From Glaciecola siphonariae (GTDB taxonomy: Bacteria > Pseudomonadota > Gammaproteobacteria > Enterobacterales > Alteromonadaceae), in the NCBI RefSeq assembly GCF_042652645.1, contig NZ_JBHSGU010000002.1, positions 434,001 through 498,000 of the forward strand: a stretch of 64,000 bases of DNA, read 5' to 3'. Position numbers and translations under genes: made by a program. The notes beneath the pieces are model-generated. The model saw nothing but the letters and a program-made list of their open reading frames with translations. It had not been told where the DNA came from and made no database searches. Positions within the stretch are counted from its first letter, which is position 1. Each line of letters begins with the position of its first letter. Positions 35,089-43,569 of this stretch are shown here, piece after piece.

Positions 35089-36600
35089 ATGATCCACACT
35101 ATTGTTGTGGTAGATTCAGCCAGCAATTTTGCTGACGCCATCCCAGACTTGGGCGTACCGGTAATCGACTTTAATCAGTACCTGTCGGACTATCCAAAAA
35201 AGGGCGAACCGAAAACGCGGGTAATTAACCTGTGCGCGACCGATTTGTATTTGAGCAGAGGTTACTATTGCTCATTGTTATCGGAAGCACGTCAGCATCG
35301 AGTATTACCCAGCGTAAACGCCATTAACGATTTGATTATTCGTAGTGAAGATGCGCAATTTGACAGTCATCAGATTACCTTGCCACAGCATATATGTTCT
35401 GGTTTGTTTGACCAGACGGCGGACGGAAAAAGTGCAAATGAGTCAGATGCGCTTACCGATAAAACCGTACTTGCCTACTTCGGGCATACCGAAGACAGCG
35501 CATATCAGCGCATTGCAAAATACGCCTTTGAGCGCTTTCCTGTGCCTATATTATCGCTTAGCGTTACTGTGCATCATAACGTCACGTCGCTCAGCGTTAA
35601 GCTGGTAAGCATCGAGAGCCTAGCGCCTGCACAGCAAAGTATTTTGTTTAGCCGAACTCAACAGTTTATTGCGACTAACTGGCGTAAAACATCGCCTAAA
35701 AAACGTGCGCGTTGGGACATGGTGATCCTTTACAATCCAGACGAAAAAACACCACCGAGCGATCGTAAATCTCTTAAAAACTTTGTGAAAGCTGCGCAGC
35801 AGGTGGGTATACATGCAGAATTAATTACGCCAAAACAGCTTGGTCTTATTAGCCAGTATGACGCCTTGTTTATTCGTGAAACTACCCGGATTGATCACCA
35901 CACCTATCATGCAGCGCGTAAAGCGGAGCAAGAAGGTTTGGTGGTGATGGATGATGCCACGTCAATTTTGCGCTGTTGTAACAAGGTGTTTTTACAAGAT
36001 GCATTTACCTACAACAAGGTGCCAGCGCCAAAAAGCGCCTTTGTGTCGGTGAATGATGAGGGCTCGCGTGCTCGCTTAATAGAGCAATTTGGCTTTCCGA
36101 TGGTGCTTAAATTACCTGAAAGCTCGTTTTCGATTGGTGTTTTTAAAGTCGACGATGAAGCTCAGCTAAAAGACAAGTTAGATTTGATGTTGGCGCAGTC
36201 AGCCTTGGTGCTTATTCAAGAATTTATCTTTACCGAGTACGACTGGCGAATTGGTGTGCTTAACGGCCGTGCTATTTATGCCTGCCGTTATTATATGGCG
36301 CGTAATCATTGGCAAATTTATAACCACAGCTCCAAAAAGAACTTCTCTGGTACCTTTGAGACCTTACCTACTTTTGAAGTGCCAAAACCGGTGCTCGATG
36401 CTGCTATTAAGGCCAGCGCGATTGTTGGACGCGGTTTGTATGGCGTAGATGTTAAGCAAAGCAATAACCAAGTGTATGTAATTGAGGTTAACGACAACCC
36501 TAGCTTAGAGTCTAAAGTGGAAGACCTTTATTTGGGTAAAGAGCTTTATATGATCATCATGCAAGAGTTTGCCAATCGTTTAGAAGCGCGCGGGCGTTAG
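35089..36600 (+). CDS. RimK-like ATP-grasp ligase with RimK-associated N-terminal domain
   Basis: A 503-residue protein. The first 200 residues match the RimK-like N-terminal region of the larger ATP-grasp family (INLCATDLYLSRGYYCSLLSEA). The C-terminal part (about 225-500) is a RimK-type ATP-grasp: FPMVLKLPESSFSIGVFKV, LIQEFIFTEYDWRIGVL and the Mg-binding VIEVNDNPSLE. Such enzymes join an amino acid, often glutamate, to a protein or peptide carboxyl group. The gene is followed after 11 bp by a GNAT/C39-peptidase fusion, which suggests a shared peptide-modifying role. The true substrate is unknown; ribosomal protein S6 modification is unlikely, as genuine RimK is only about 300 residues. Confidence 0.85.
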   Translation: MIHTIVVVDSASNFADAIPDLGVPVIDFNQYLSDYPKKGEPKTRVINLCATDLYLSRGYYCSLLSEARQHRVLPSVNAINDLIIRSEDAQFDSHQITLPQHICSGLFDQTADGKSANESDALTDKTVLAYFGHTEDSAYQRIAKYAFERFPVPILSLSVTVHHNVTSLSVKLVSIESLAPAQQSILFSRTQQFIATNWRKTSPKKRARWDMVILYNPDEKTPPSDRKSLKNFVKAAQQVGIHAELITPKQLGLISQYDALFIRETTRIDHHTYHAARKAEQEGLVVMDDATSILRCCNKVFLQDAFTYNKVPAPKSAFVSVNDEGSRARLIEQFGFPMVLKLPESSFSIGVFKVDDEAQLKDKLDLMLAQSALVLIQEFIFTEYDWRIGVLNGRAIYACRYYMARNHWQIYNHSSKKNFSGTFETLPTFEVPKPVLDAAIKASAIVGRGLYGVDVKQSNNQVYVIEVNDNPSLESKVEDLYLGKELYMIIMQEFANRLEARGR

Positions 36601-36611
36601 GCATAAGACAT

Positions 36612-37811
36612 ATGAACACAAACCGTTCGTTCAGTATCCGCTTGGCAAAGCAAGCCGATGTGGATGCCTTGTACGCATTAGAAAATGCCAGTTTTGCGTT
36701 TGATAAACTTAGTAAGCGCCGTCTTCGCCACTGGGTCAGTGCTGCGAATGCTATTTTGTTAGCCGCATTCGAGCATCCAACAACACACTTAGGGGCAAAC
36801 TCAGAACTAAGCCAAAAACAAGCGCAACAATCGCCTGTAAAACTTACCGAAACGGGCACATTAATGGGCTATGCCTTAGTGATTATGCGAAAGGGCTCTC
36901 GAAGCGCTCGGCTTTACTCAATTGCCACTGATACTCGAGCTCGAGGTCATAAATTGGGTGAACAGCTCTTATCGAAAGCGGAGTCGCTTGCGGTTGAAAA
37001 AGGCGTGTTGTTTATGCGCTTAGAAGTTGCCATAGACAACACACATGCTATTTCTCTTTATGAAGCAATGGGCTATAAACAGTTTGGTATTTATCATCAA
37101 TACTATGAAAACAGCATGGACGCCTTGCGTATGCAAAAGCCCATTAAGCAGCTGTATTCTAAAACGTCATTACCGCAATACCCTTGGTATCAGCAAACCA
37201 CAGAGTTTACCTGCGGCGCTGCGTCTTTGATGATGGCAAGCAGCGCGTTAAACGCGCCGCTCGAACTTGATCAATTCACAGAGCTTGATATTTGGCGTCA
37301 GGCGACCAGTATTTACATGACTTCAGGCCATGGCGGCAGTCATCCGATAGGTCTAGCATTGGCGGCTAAGAGTCTAGGTTTACAAAGCGAAGTGTTTATC
37401 AATATCGAGCAAACGCCTTTTATTGATGGGGTGCGCAGCACTCACAAAAAGCAGCTTTTGTCTTCGGTACACGAGCAGTTTTGCATGAAAGCAAGTAAGG
37501 CCGGCATTGAGGTGCATTATGCTGAGCCCGATATAGCAGATTTAAAAGACGCGCTGCAAAAAGATAGCGCGGTAATTTGTTTAATTAGCACTTATCAATT
37601 TGACGGTAAAAAAATACCGCATTGGGTTGCGATCACGCACATAGATGATACATGCCTGTACATACACGACCCAGATATTGAAGAGAATGATAACCCGATG
37701 GATTTTCAGCATATCCCTATTGCAATAGAAGACTTTACGGCAATGGCGACTTACGGCAAACAGAAATTACGCACCTGTTTGGTCATTTCAAAGGCCCAGA
37801 GTGTCGCTTAG
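36612..37811 (+). CDS. GNAT acetyltransferase fused to a C39-like cysteine peptidase
   Basis: A 399-residue two-domain protein. Residues 1-175 are a GNAT fold: RLAKQADVDALYALE, acetyl-CoA loop RARGHKLGEQLL (109-120) and the C-terminal EAMGYKQFGIYHQYY typical of RimI-like enzymes. Residues 185-395 form a papain-like C39 peptidase: nucleophile region TEFTCGAASLMMA (Cys201), HWVAITHID (His337) and HDPD (Asp353), a full candidate triad. It begins 11 bp after the ATP-grasp ligase gene. A linked acetylating/cleaving activity on a peptide made or modified by the ligase is an inference from this context. A 14-bp repeat array starts at its stop codon. Confidence 0.85.
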   Translation: MNTNRSFSIRLAKQADVDALYALENASFAFDKLSKRRLRHWVSAANAILLAAFEHPTTHLGANSELSQKQAQQSPVKLTETGTLMGYALVIMRKGSRSARLYSIATDTRARGHKLGEQLLSKAESLAVEKGVLFMRLEVAIDNTHAISLYEAMGYKQFGIYHQYYENSMDALRMQKPIKQLYSKTSLPQYPWYQQTTEFTCGAASLMMASSALNAPLELDQFTELDIWRQATSIYMTSGHGGSHPIGLALAAKSLGLQSEVFINIEQTPFIDGVRSTHKKQLLSSVHEQFCMKASKAGIEVHYAEPDIADLKDALQKDSAVICLISTYQFDGKKIPHWVAITHIDDTCLYIHDPDIEENDNPMDFQHIPIAIEDFTAMATYGKQKLRTCLVISKAQSVA

Positions 37812-37889
37812 TCACTCAGGGCCTATCACTTGCATAAATCACTAAAAGATAATCACTCGGAGCTAATCACTCGGCGCTAATCACTGATA
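37808..37889. repeat. 13-14-bp tandem array starting at the GNAT/C39 stop codon
   Basis: Six TCACT cores at 37812, 37826, 37839, 37853, 37867 and 37881, spaced 14, 13, 14, 14 and 14 bp. The three central-to-last units share TAATCACTCGG. The first unit overlaps the stop codon of the preceding gene. Confidence 0.8.
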
Positions 37890-37945
37890 ACTGGTAACGC
37901 AGAATCGATATCGGAAAACCAATACAGCACCTTACGTACCGCAAC

Positions 37946-39517
37946 TTAAGTACCGCAAAACGTCATAAACTCATCATTAAATTTTTGCCCTGCCGGCTGC
38001 GTGTATTTTATATCGCTTGGCCACTCAAAGGGCGACTGTAAATTAGTGAGTAAAGCATTAAAAGCGGATAGGTCACCTTGTTTTTGTGCTAACTGCAGCG
38101 CCTCTTCCACCAAATGATTGCGCGGAATAATCGCAGGATTTACCTTTTTCATTTGCTCAACAGTCTTAGAACTGTGGGTTTGGCGCATAGTTAACCACTC
38201 CTTCATTGCGGCTTTGTTTGAGCAGGCTGACAAAAGCTTGTTAGCCGCATCAACTGCGTTGCTTTTAACCGCAGTAGCATCCTCGCTCACTTTATCACTT
38301 GCATGCGTATTCACATGCTCTGTCAAATAGTAGTGAGAAAGCGTCCAGTCTAATTTTTGCTCAAACAGCATTTGCTGCCACTGGTCTATAATCAGATTTG
38401 CAGTATCCACATCCAAACTCTGATCAATACCTAATTTATCGCACATGAGCAGCCTAAACGTTTGCTCATATTGCGGAATAAAGCTCTGCACCGCTTGTGT
38501 CGCCAGTTCAATGGCTTGTTCTTTTAAGCTGTCCTCGTCGCGATTGCCTCCATCGTCGATTCCATCGGCAATAAGAGGAAGTAAGGTTTCGGCAAAACGC
38601 GACAAATTCCATTGCGTCACCGAAGGCTGATTCATATAGGCGTAGCGGCTATTGCGGTCGATAGAACTAAACACGGTTTTAGGATCGTAGGTGTCCATGA
38701 ATGCACAAGGCCCATAGTCAATCGTTTCGGCTCCAATGAGCATGTTGTCAGTATTCATCACGCCATGAATAAAGCCCAAGCCCATCCACTGCGCGATAAG
38801 TTTTGCCTGCGCACTGATACAGACGTTTAAAAACGCCAACGCTGTATTAGTTTGGTGTTGCATCAAAGGTAGTAATAGCTCGGGGAAATGCCGTTCAATA
38901 CTGAAGTCGACGAGCTTTTTTATTACGTCATATTGGTCGCGTGCCGCAAAAAACTGAAAGGTTCCAATACGTATTTGGCTGGCCGAGGTTCTTGCCAGGA
39001 CAGCACCCGCCTGAGGAGGATCGCGATAAACAGTCTCGCCGGTGCTCACTACTGCTAACGAGCGCGTGCTAGGCACTGAATATGCGGCCATGGCTTCTGA
39101 TATTAGTACTTCGCGCAGCATCGGGCCGAGTGCTGCTTTGCCATCCCCGCCACGTGAAAATACAGTTGGTCCGCTGCCCTTTAAATCAAGCTCAAATAGC
39201 TTGCCATCGTTATTTTTCAGCTCACCTAACACCATAGCTCGTCCATCGCCTAGCTGAGGATTAAAATGACCAAATTGATGGCCCGCATACGCTTGAGCGA
39301 TGGGTTTAGCGTCTGTAGGTATTTCTTGGCCAGAAAACAGCGCTGCTAGCGCATCGTCCGAGCGAGGAAAATTAGCGTCAAACTGCGATGCTAGCTTTTC
39401 ATTAAAATACAAAAGTTGTGGCTTCGGGTACTTGAGGGCTTCAGCCTCAACACAGCACTCGGCTAGCCTGCTGGAAAACTGCTGATTTAAGCCAAGCTGG
39501 TAGGGGGGATGTGTCAT
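37946..39517 (-). CDS. selO: SelO-family protein adenylyltransferase (AMPylase)
   Basis: From ATG 39517 (GAGAAG upstream) it is 523 residues, usual for the YdiU/SelO family. Conserved blocks are QAYAGHQFGHFNPQLGDGRA, DLKGSGPTVFSRGGDGKA, FIHGVMNTDNM and YGPCAFMD. SelO is a pseudokinase that transfers AMP to proteins under oxidative stress. The C-terminus ends FCGT, with Cys at the third position from the end, where eukaryotic SelO has selenocysteine. An in-frame ATG at 39529 lacks a ribosome site. It is convergent with the GNAT/C39 gene. Confidence 0.93.
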   Translation of the reverse strand: MTHPPYQLGLNQQFSSRLAECCVEAEALKYPKPQLLYFNEKLASQFDANFPRSDDALAALFSGQEIPTDAKPIAQAYAGHQFGHFNPQLGDGRAMVLGELKNNDGKLFELDLKGSGPTVFSRGGDGKAALGPMLREVLISEAMAAYSVPSTRSLAVVSTGETVYRDPPQAGAVLARTSASQIRIGTFQFFAARDQYDVIKKLVDFSIERHFPELLLPLMQHQTNTALAFLNVCISAQAKLIAQWMGLGFIHGVMNTDNMLIGAETIDYGPCAFMDTYDPKTVFSSIDRNSRYAYMNQPSVTQWNLSRFAETLLPLIADGIDDGGNRDEDSLKEQAIELATQAVQSFIPQYEQTFRLLMCDKLGIDQSLDVDTANLIIDQWQQMLFEQKLDWTLSHYYLTEHVNTHASDKVSEDATAVKSNAVDAANKLLSACSNKAAMKEWLTMRQTHSSKTVEQMKKVNPAIIPRNHLVEEALQLAQKQGDLSAFNALLTNLQSPFEWPSDIKYTQPAGQKFNDEFMTFCGT

Positions 39518-39743
39518 GCTACTTCTCATTAATTGCGCTTTTGATTGATATATACGGCTTACGCTTGCATTTAGAGTCGATTAAATATCATATTTTTGTG
39601 TATGATTACGACACGGCAATGTGGTCAGAAAATTCCGTCCAAACAAATTGTTAATAGACAATTGTTTTTGGAGAGCACCGTTTTGACAAACCCGTTTTTT
39701 TAGAAGAATTTTCAAACTATTATAAACAAAAAGTTAAGCATAT

Positions 39744-41228
39744 TTGAGCCAACGTAAATTTTCACTCTCAGCCAATGCCCATAAGTGGCATAAGAGACTC
39801 ATGCATGTAGTGGGCATTCAGCTCCTAATTTGGGCTATCTCTGGCTTATATATGGTTAGCATCAACATCCACTCCATTCATGGAGATGACAGAGTGCGTA
39901 GCGCAGCACCCGTTGATGTTGAAAAAGCGATTTATCCTATCGATGAGGTGTTTAAGCGCTATCCTGAGCTTCTAGGTATAAAACTCAAACAAATTTTGAA
40001 TCAGCCCTATCTTGAGGTAAGGCTTGCCGATATGCCATACCGAGCTCTATTACAAAACGCCGAAACCGGCCAGGCCCTTCAGTCATTATCAAAAGCGCAG
40101 ATTGAGCAAATCGCACTTAACCGCATTGTGACTGACGAAGGACAAGCGCCGCAGAAGATTAAAAGTATCGAATTACTAAATACCTTGCCAGATTATGTTG
40201 GCTCGCTCAAATTATCGGGAAAGGGCGCTGCATACGAAGTATCTTTTGATACATGGGATAATCTACAGTTTTATATACAAGCACAAACGGGAGAAATCAT
40301 TACAAAACGCCATAGCCTGTGGCATGTATTCGACTGGATGTGGCGCTTGCATATCATGGATTATGACGATGGCGAAAATGTTGATAATTGGCTACTTCAA
40401 GCATCATCGGTGGTAGCGCTGGTGGCCTTATGTGCAGGAGTGGTATTGCTTTGGCATAGAAAACGGTTTTTAAAGCAATCTTCCCTTGAAAGTACGCCTA
40501 CTTTGAAACGTATTTTAATGCTGCATAAATACTTAGCGCTTATTGTGTTTGCCCAGCTTTTTATTTGGTTAGCCTCTGGCTTGTATTTATCTGCAATGAG
40601 TAAACCTGATACGCCGACACTGGTGCCGCCTAAAATTGATTGGCAAGCACACATGCGGGCACACACGACTTTTGCTCAAATGCTTCAAGACCATCGGGAG
40701 TTTCTTAGCGCTGAGTTACACAATGTATTTGCTAGGCCTTATATATTGCTTACCGAAGAGGAGGGTTATCATCGCAATTTTGCAAGCACCAAGTATCTTG
40801 TTAGCTTGTTGGATGGGCGTTCGGTCAGCATTAGTCAAAGTGATATATCCGCATTTTTTGCCCAAAATGGTCTCAAAATACAGGACGCTAAGATAATAGA
40901 GGGCGGCGAGTCTGAACTACGTGGTGAACAAAATCGTGTATGGAAAGTGAATGAAGCCAGCGATGTTTATACTTATTATTTTGATGCGCAATCCGGACAA
41001 GCGCTCAATACCCTCAGCACTGAAAAGCGTATTTATGACTTTATGTTGCGTCTGCACTTTATGGATTATTGGGGAGCGGGGCACTTTAACCATTTCTGGA
41101 ATATTGTATTTAGCGCAGCAAGCTTATTGCTCGCTCTTAGCGCCTTCATAACGTTTATTCTGCGCTTAAACAAGCGAAGAACTTATAAACGAAGGTTTAT
41201 GAGCAATACGTTGATGAGCAATAAATAA
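39744..41228 (+). CDS. PepSY-domain membrane protein
   Basis: A 494-residue inner-membrane protein of the PepSY-associated TM family. Membrane segments are near residues 18-40 (LMHVVGIQLLIWAISGLYMVS), 222-243, 258-285 and 455-480. Two PepSY-like domains lie between them (for example IEQIALNRIV... and the block after residue 310). Homologues accompany iron-reduction or siderophore uptake genes. The probable start is TTG 39744, placing the HKWHKRL motif just before TM1; the first ATG (39801) would remove that motif. No metal gene is adjacent, so the role is not fixed. A 12-bp array and a strong terminator follow. Confidence 0.75.
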   Translation: MSQRKFSLSANAHKWHKRLMHVVGIQLLIWAISGLYMVSINIHSIHGDDRVRSAAPVDVEKAIYPIDEVFKRYPELLGIKLKQILNQPYLEVRLADMPYRALLQNAETGQALQSLSKAQIEQIALNRIVTDEGQAPQKIKSIELLNTLPDYVGSLKLSGKGAAYEVSFDTWDNLQFYIQAQTGEIITKRHSLWHVFDWMWRLHIMDYDDGENVDNWLLQASSVVALVALCAGVVLLWHRKRFLKQSSLESTPTLKRILMLHKYLALIVFAQLFIWLASGLYLSAMSKPDTPTLVPPKIDWQAHMRAHTTFAQMLQDHREFLSAELHNVFARPYILLTEEEGYHRNFASTKYLVSLLDGRSVSISQSDISAFFAQNGLKIQDAKIIEGGESELRGEQNRVWKVNEASDVYTYYFDAQSGQALNTLSTEKRIYDFMLRLHFMDYWGAGHFNHFWNIVFSAASLLLALSAFITFILRLNKRRTYKRRFMSNTLMSNK

Positions 41229-41238
41229 AACGCGGATT

Positions 41239-41310
41239 AAAATTAAGAACACAACTAAGAAAATAGCGAAGGACATAACTAGGGAAATAACTAAGGAAAT
41301 AACTAAAAAA
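41239..41310. repeat. 12-bp tandem array after the PepSY gene
   Basis: Six consecutive 12-bp units fill exactly 72 bp, starting 10 bp past the stop. The last three (41275, 41287, 41299) are near identical, ATAACTARGGAA; the first three are more diverged. Confidence 0.75.
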
Positions 41311-41320
41311 TGAAACAATT

Positions 41321-41349
41321 AAAAAGCAAATAATAACGTTTGCTTTTTT
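41321..41349 (+). terminator. Rho-independent terminator after the PepSY gene
   Basis: Arms AAAAAGCAAA (41321-41330) and TTTGCTTTTT (41339-41348) with an eight-base loop and a run of Ts. It lies directly after the 12-bp array and is nearly symmetric, so it may stop transcription in both directions. Confidence 0.85.
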
Positions 41350-41421
41350 GTTGTGCTACTAATTATAGTTGCTTGTTTGTGCGCAATGCATGCTCTAGTT
41401 TCCCGCCACCGCATTTCTGCC

Positions 41422-41491
41422 TAACTTTCTTGCGCTAGCTTACCTGCGCTAAGCTTCTTACGCCAAGTTTCTAGCGCCAAGTTCCTTGCGC
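41422..41491. repeat. 14-bp tandem array across the end of the hybrid kinase gene
   Basis: Five 14-bp units at 41422, 41436, 41450, 41464 and 41478, sharing the pattern YAAGTTTCTTGCGC with changes. The stop codon of the kinase (41458-41460) lies within the array, so its last residues (KELGARNLA) are coded by repeats. Confidence 0.8.
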
Positions 41492-43569
41492 AGGGATTCA
41501 CGCAAGACCTCTCGCGTGATGGGTTTATGTAGGTAGTCATTCATACCGGCAGCAAAAGCGTCTTGTCGGTCTTGCTCCGATACATTGGCGCTCAATCCGA
41601 TAATAGGAAGTTGCAAGCCTTGCTCTCGAATACGAACAGTTGCCTCGATGCCGTCCATAATCGGCATTTGAATGTCCATAATGATTGCATCAAACGCGTG
41701 CTTTTTAATAAGCGCTAGGGCTTCTTTTCCATTTATGGCCACGCTAACTTTGTGGCCCATGTCAGTTAGCATGGTCGTGGCAACAACCGCATTGATTTCG
41801 TTGTCTTCTACCAAGAGTATATGCAGTTCCTTGCATGCAGAAACGTCATCACCGTGAGCATTTATTTTACTTTGCGACATCTCTACAAGGCGCTTAAGTG
41901 CCGATGCGTCATCGAACACAAAAGGGGCGTTTTGGTGAGATGATGTTACCTCGTTGATATGAAAGCGCATTGGCATATTGGTCACAGCGTTAATTGTCTC
42001 GCAAAAACGCACAACGCACGCCGGCGCATCGTCATCATAGCTAAGCCCCGGCAGATCAATATCATTATATTTTAAGGCCAAATATTTACTTAACGCCACG
42101 GCATGGCACGGCAAGCTTATACTAAACGTAGAGCCTTGATTTGGCACGGAGCTTACCGCTATCTCACCGCCCATCAAACCAATAAGTTCTTTGCAAATAG
42201 CGAGCCCGAGGCCACTGCCGCCGTATTTGCGAGAAATGCTGGTGTCAGCTTGTTCAAAGGCATCGAAAATAAAGGGTTTATGTTCAGGCTTAATGCCAAT
42301 ACCGGTATCTTGCACCGTAAATCTAAGCTGTCCACTTGATGGGTTTTCCCATAAAAAATCGACCTTCAGCGTAACACTGCCGCTTGCGGTAAATTTTACT
42401 GCGTTTTTCAATAAATGCTGCAAAATCTGTTTTATGCGAGCTGCGTCAATATTAACGATAAAGGGGCAGTCGTGAGCAAGGTCCACATTGAACATGAGCA
42501 ATTTATCGTCTGTCATCACGCGAGCGAGTTTGGCTATTTTTACCGTCATACTCGCTAGTTCAACGGCTTCGCTCTGCAGTTCAACTTCTTCGTTATTTAA
42601 ACGAGAAAAATCAAGTACATCGTCAACGGTTGCTAAGAGCAAGCGAGAAGAGTGCATAAGCTGCGCAAGATACTGCTTTAACTCATTGGTGCTTTTTGCA
42701 TTCTCACAAAGCTGAGTGAGCCCTAAAATACCGTTAATTGGCGTGCGAAGCTCATGGCTCATATTCGCTACAAATTGAGCTTTTTTATCAGCAAGCATTT
42801 GTGCTTCTTGCGTTGCCGCTTTTGCTTTTAGTAAGCTTTGTTCTTCGGCTTTTAGCATCTGGTTGTACGCGTTTGCGATATCTTCAAACTCGTCTTTTGA
42901 ATCAATGTTAATTTGGTCAAAACCTGAATGCTCTGTTTCTCGTTTTATCGCCTGCTCAAATATCTTTAATGGACGTTTTACGCAAATGCTGATCACTGCA
43001 TACAACACAAGAATGAGCACAACAAAAAATATGCCTGTGATGCTTGTTAGTCTGCGTTGATATCCCCTGAATTGTTCATCTAAAAGATGGGTGTCGTATT
43101 GCGTTACGATAACTAAATCTAGCGTATCGATTTTATCAGTGCTCGGCGCGGCAACTGGATAGGCCATTGCATAGTGATGATCATCGAGCGAAGTGAAGTG
43201 CGCACGCTTTGTGGTTTTTGCACTATGATAGGCAGTGCGCATCTGCTCTGTCATGTCAGCTAGAGTATGATTGGCATAACGATAATAACTCGTTGCTAAT
43301 ACCTCGTCTTGGTCTGCGGCAATAATTGCGGTACGTTCAACATTGTTATTCAGCGCGATGATGGTCGTAATTCGCTTCATCATTTCGGGGGTGGTATTGA
43401 CGTCTAAAAGCATCGAAGTTTGGCTTGCGGTAGCTATCGCATTGCGCTGAGCCGTACGAAGTTGTTCAGTCTCAAACATATTCAAAAGTACAGACGTGAC
43501 CCCATATACGAGCGCGGCGAATGCTAAGCAAACGGGAAGAATAATTTTGGGGACAAGACTGATTCTCAC
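41458..43569 (-). CDS. Hybrid sensor histidine kinase/response regulator
   Basis: A 703-residue membrane kinase. TM1 about 8-30, periplasmic sensor about 31-178, TM2 about 180-200, HAMP, then phosphoacceptor FVANMSHELRTPINGIL (His about 275), HATPase_c (N, G1 DTGIGI, G2 GSGLGLAICKEL) and a C-terminal receiver (LLVEDNEINA, phospho-Asp in IIMDIQMPIMDG, Lys in LHKPI). No HPt domain, so phosphate must be relayed to an unlinked HPt protein. Its start overlaps the stop of the solute-binding lipoprotein by four bases. That pairing suggests the lipoprotein senses the ligand and signals through the periplasmic domain. Confidence 0.9.
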   Translation of the reverse strand: MRISLVPKIILPVCLAFAALVYGVTSVLLNMFETEQLRTAQRNAIATASQTSMLLDVNTTPEMMKRITTIIALNNNVERTAIIAADQDEVLATSYYRYANHTLADMTEQMRTAYHSAKTTKRAHFTSLDDHHYAMAYPVAAPSTDKIDTLDLVIVTQYDTHLLDEQFRGYQRRLTSITGIFFVVLILVLYAVISICVKRPLKIFEQAIKRETEHSGFDQINIDSKDEFEDIANAYNQMLKAEEQSLLKAKAATQEAQMLADKKAQFVANMSHELRTPINGILGLTQLCENAKSTNELKQYLAQLMHSSRLLLATVDDVLDFSRLNNEEVELQSEAVELASMTVKIAKLARVMTDDKLLMFNVDLAHDCPFIVNIDAARIKQILQHLLKNAVKFTASGSVTLKVDFLWENPSSGQLRFTVQDTGIGIKPEHKPFIFDAFEQADTSISRKYGGSGLGLAICKELIGLMGGEIAVSSVPNQGSTFSISLPCHAVALSKYLALKYNDIDLPGLSYDDDAPACVVRFCETINAVTNMPMRFHINEVTSSHQNAPFVFDDASALKRLVEMSQSKINAHGDDVSACKELHILLVEDNEINAVVATTMLTDMGHKVSVAINGKEALALIKKHAFDAIIMDIQMPIMDGIEATVRIREQGLQLPIIGLSANVSEQDRQDAFAAGMNDYLHKPITREVLRESLRKELGARNLA

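Noticed and set aside
37808..37889. Possible CRISPR array
   Set aside because: Units of 14 bp with no spacers and no cas genes; CRISPR repeats are longer with unique spacers.
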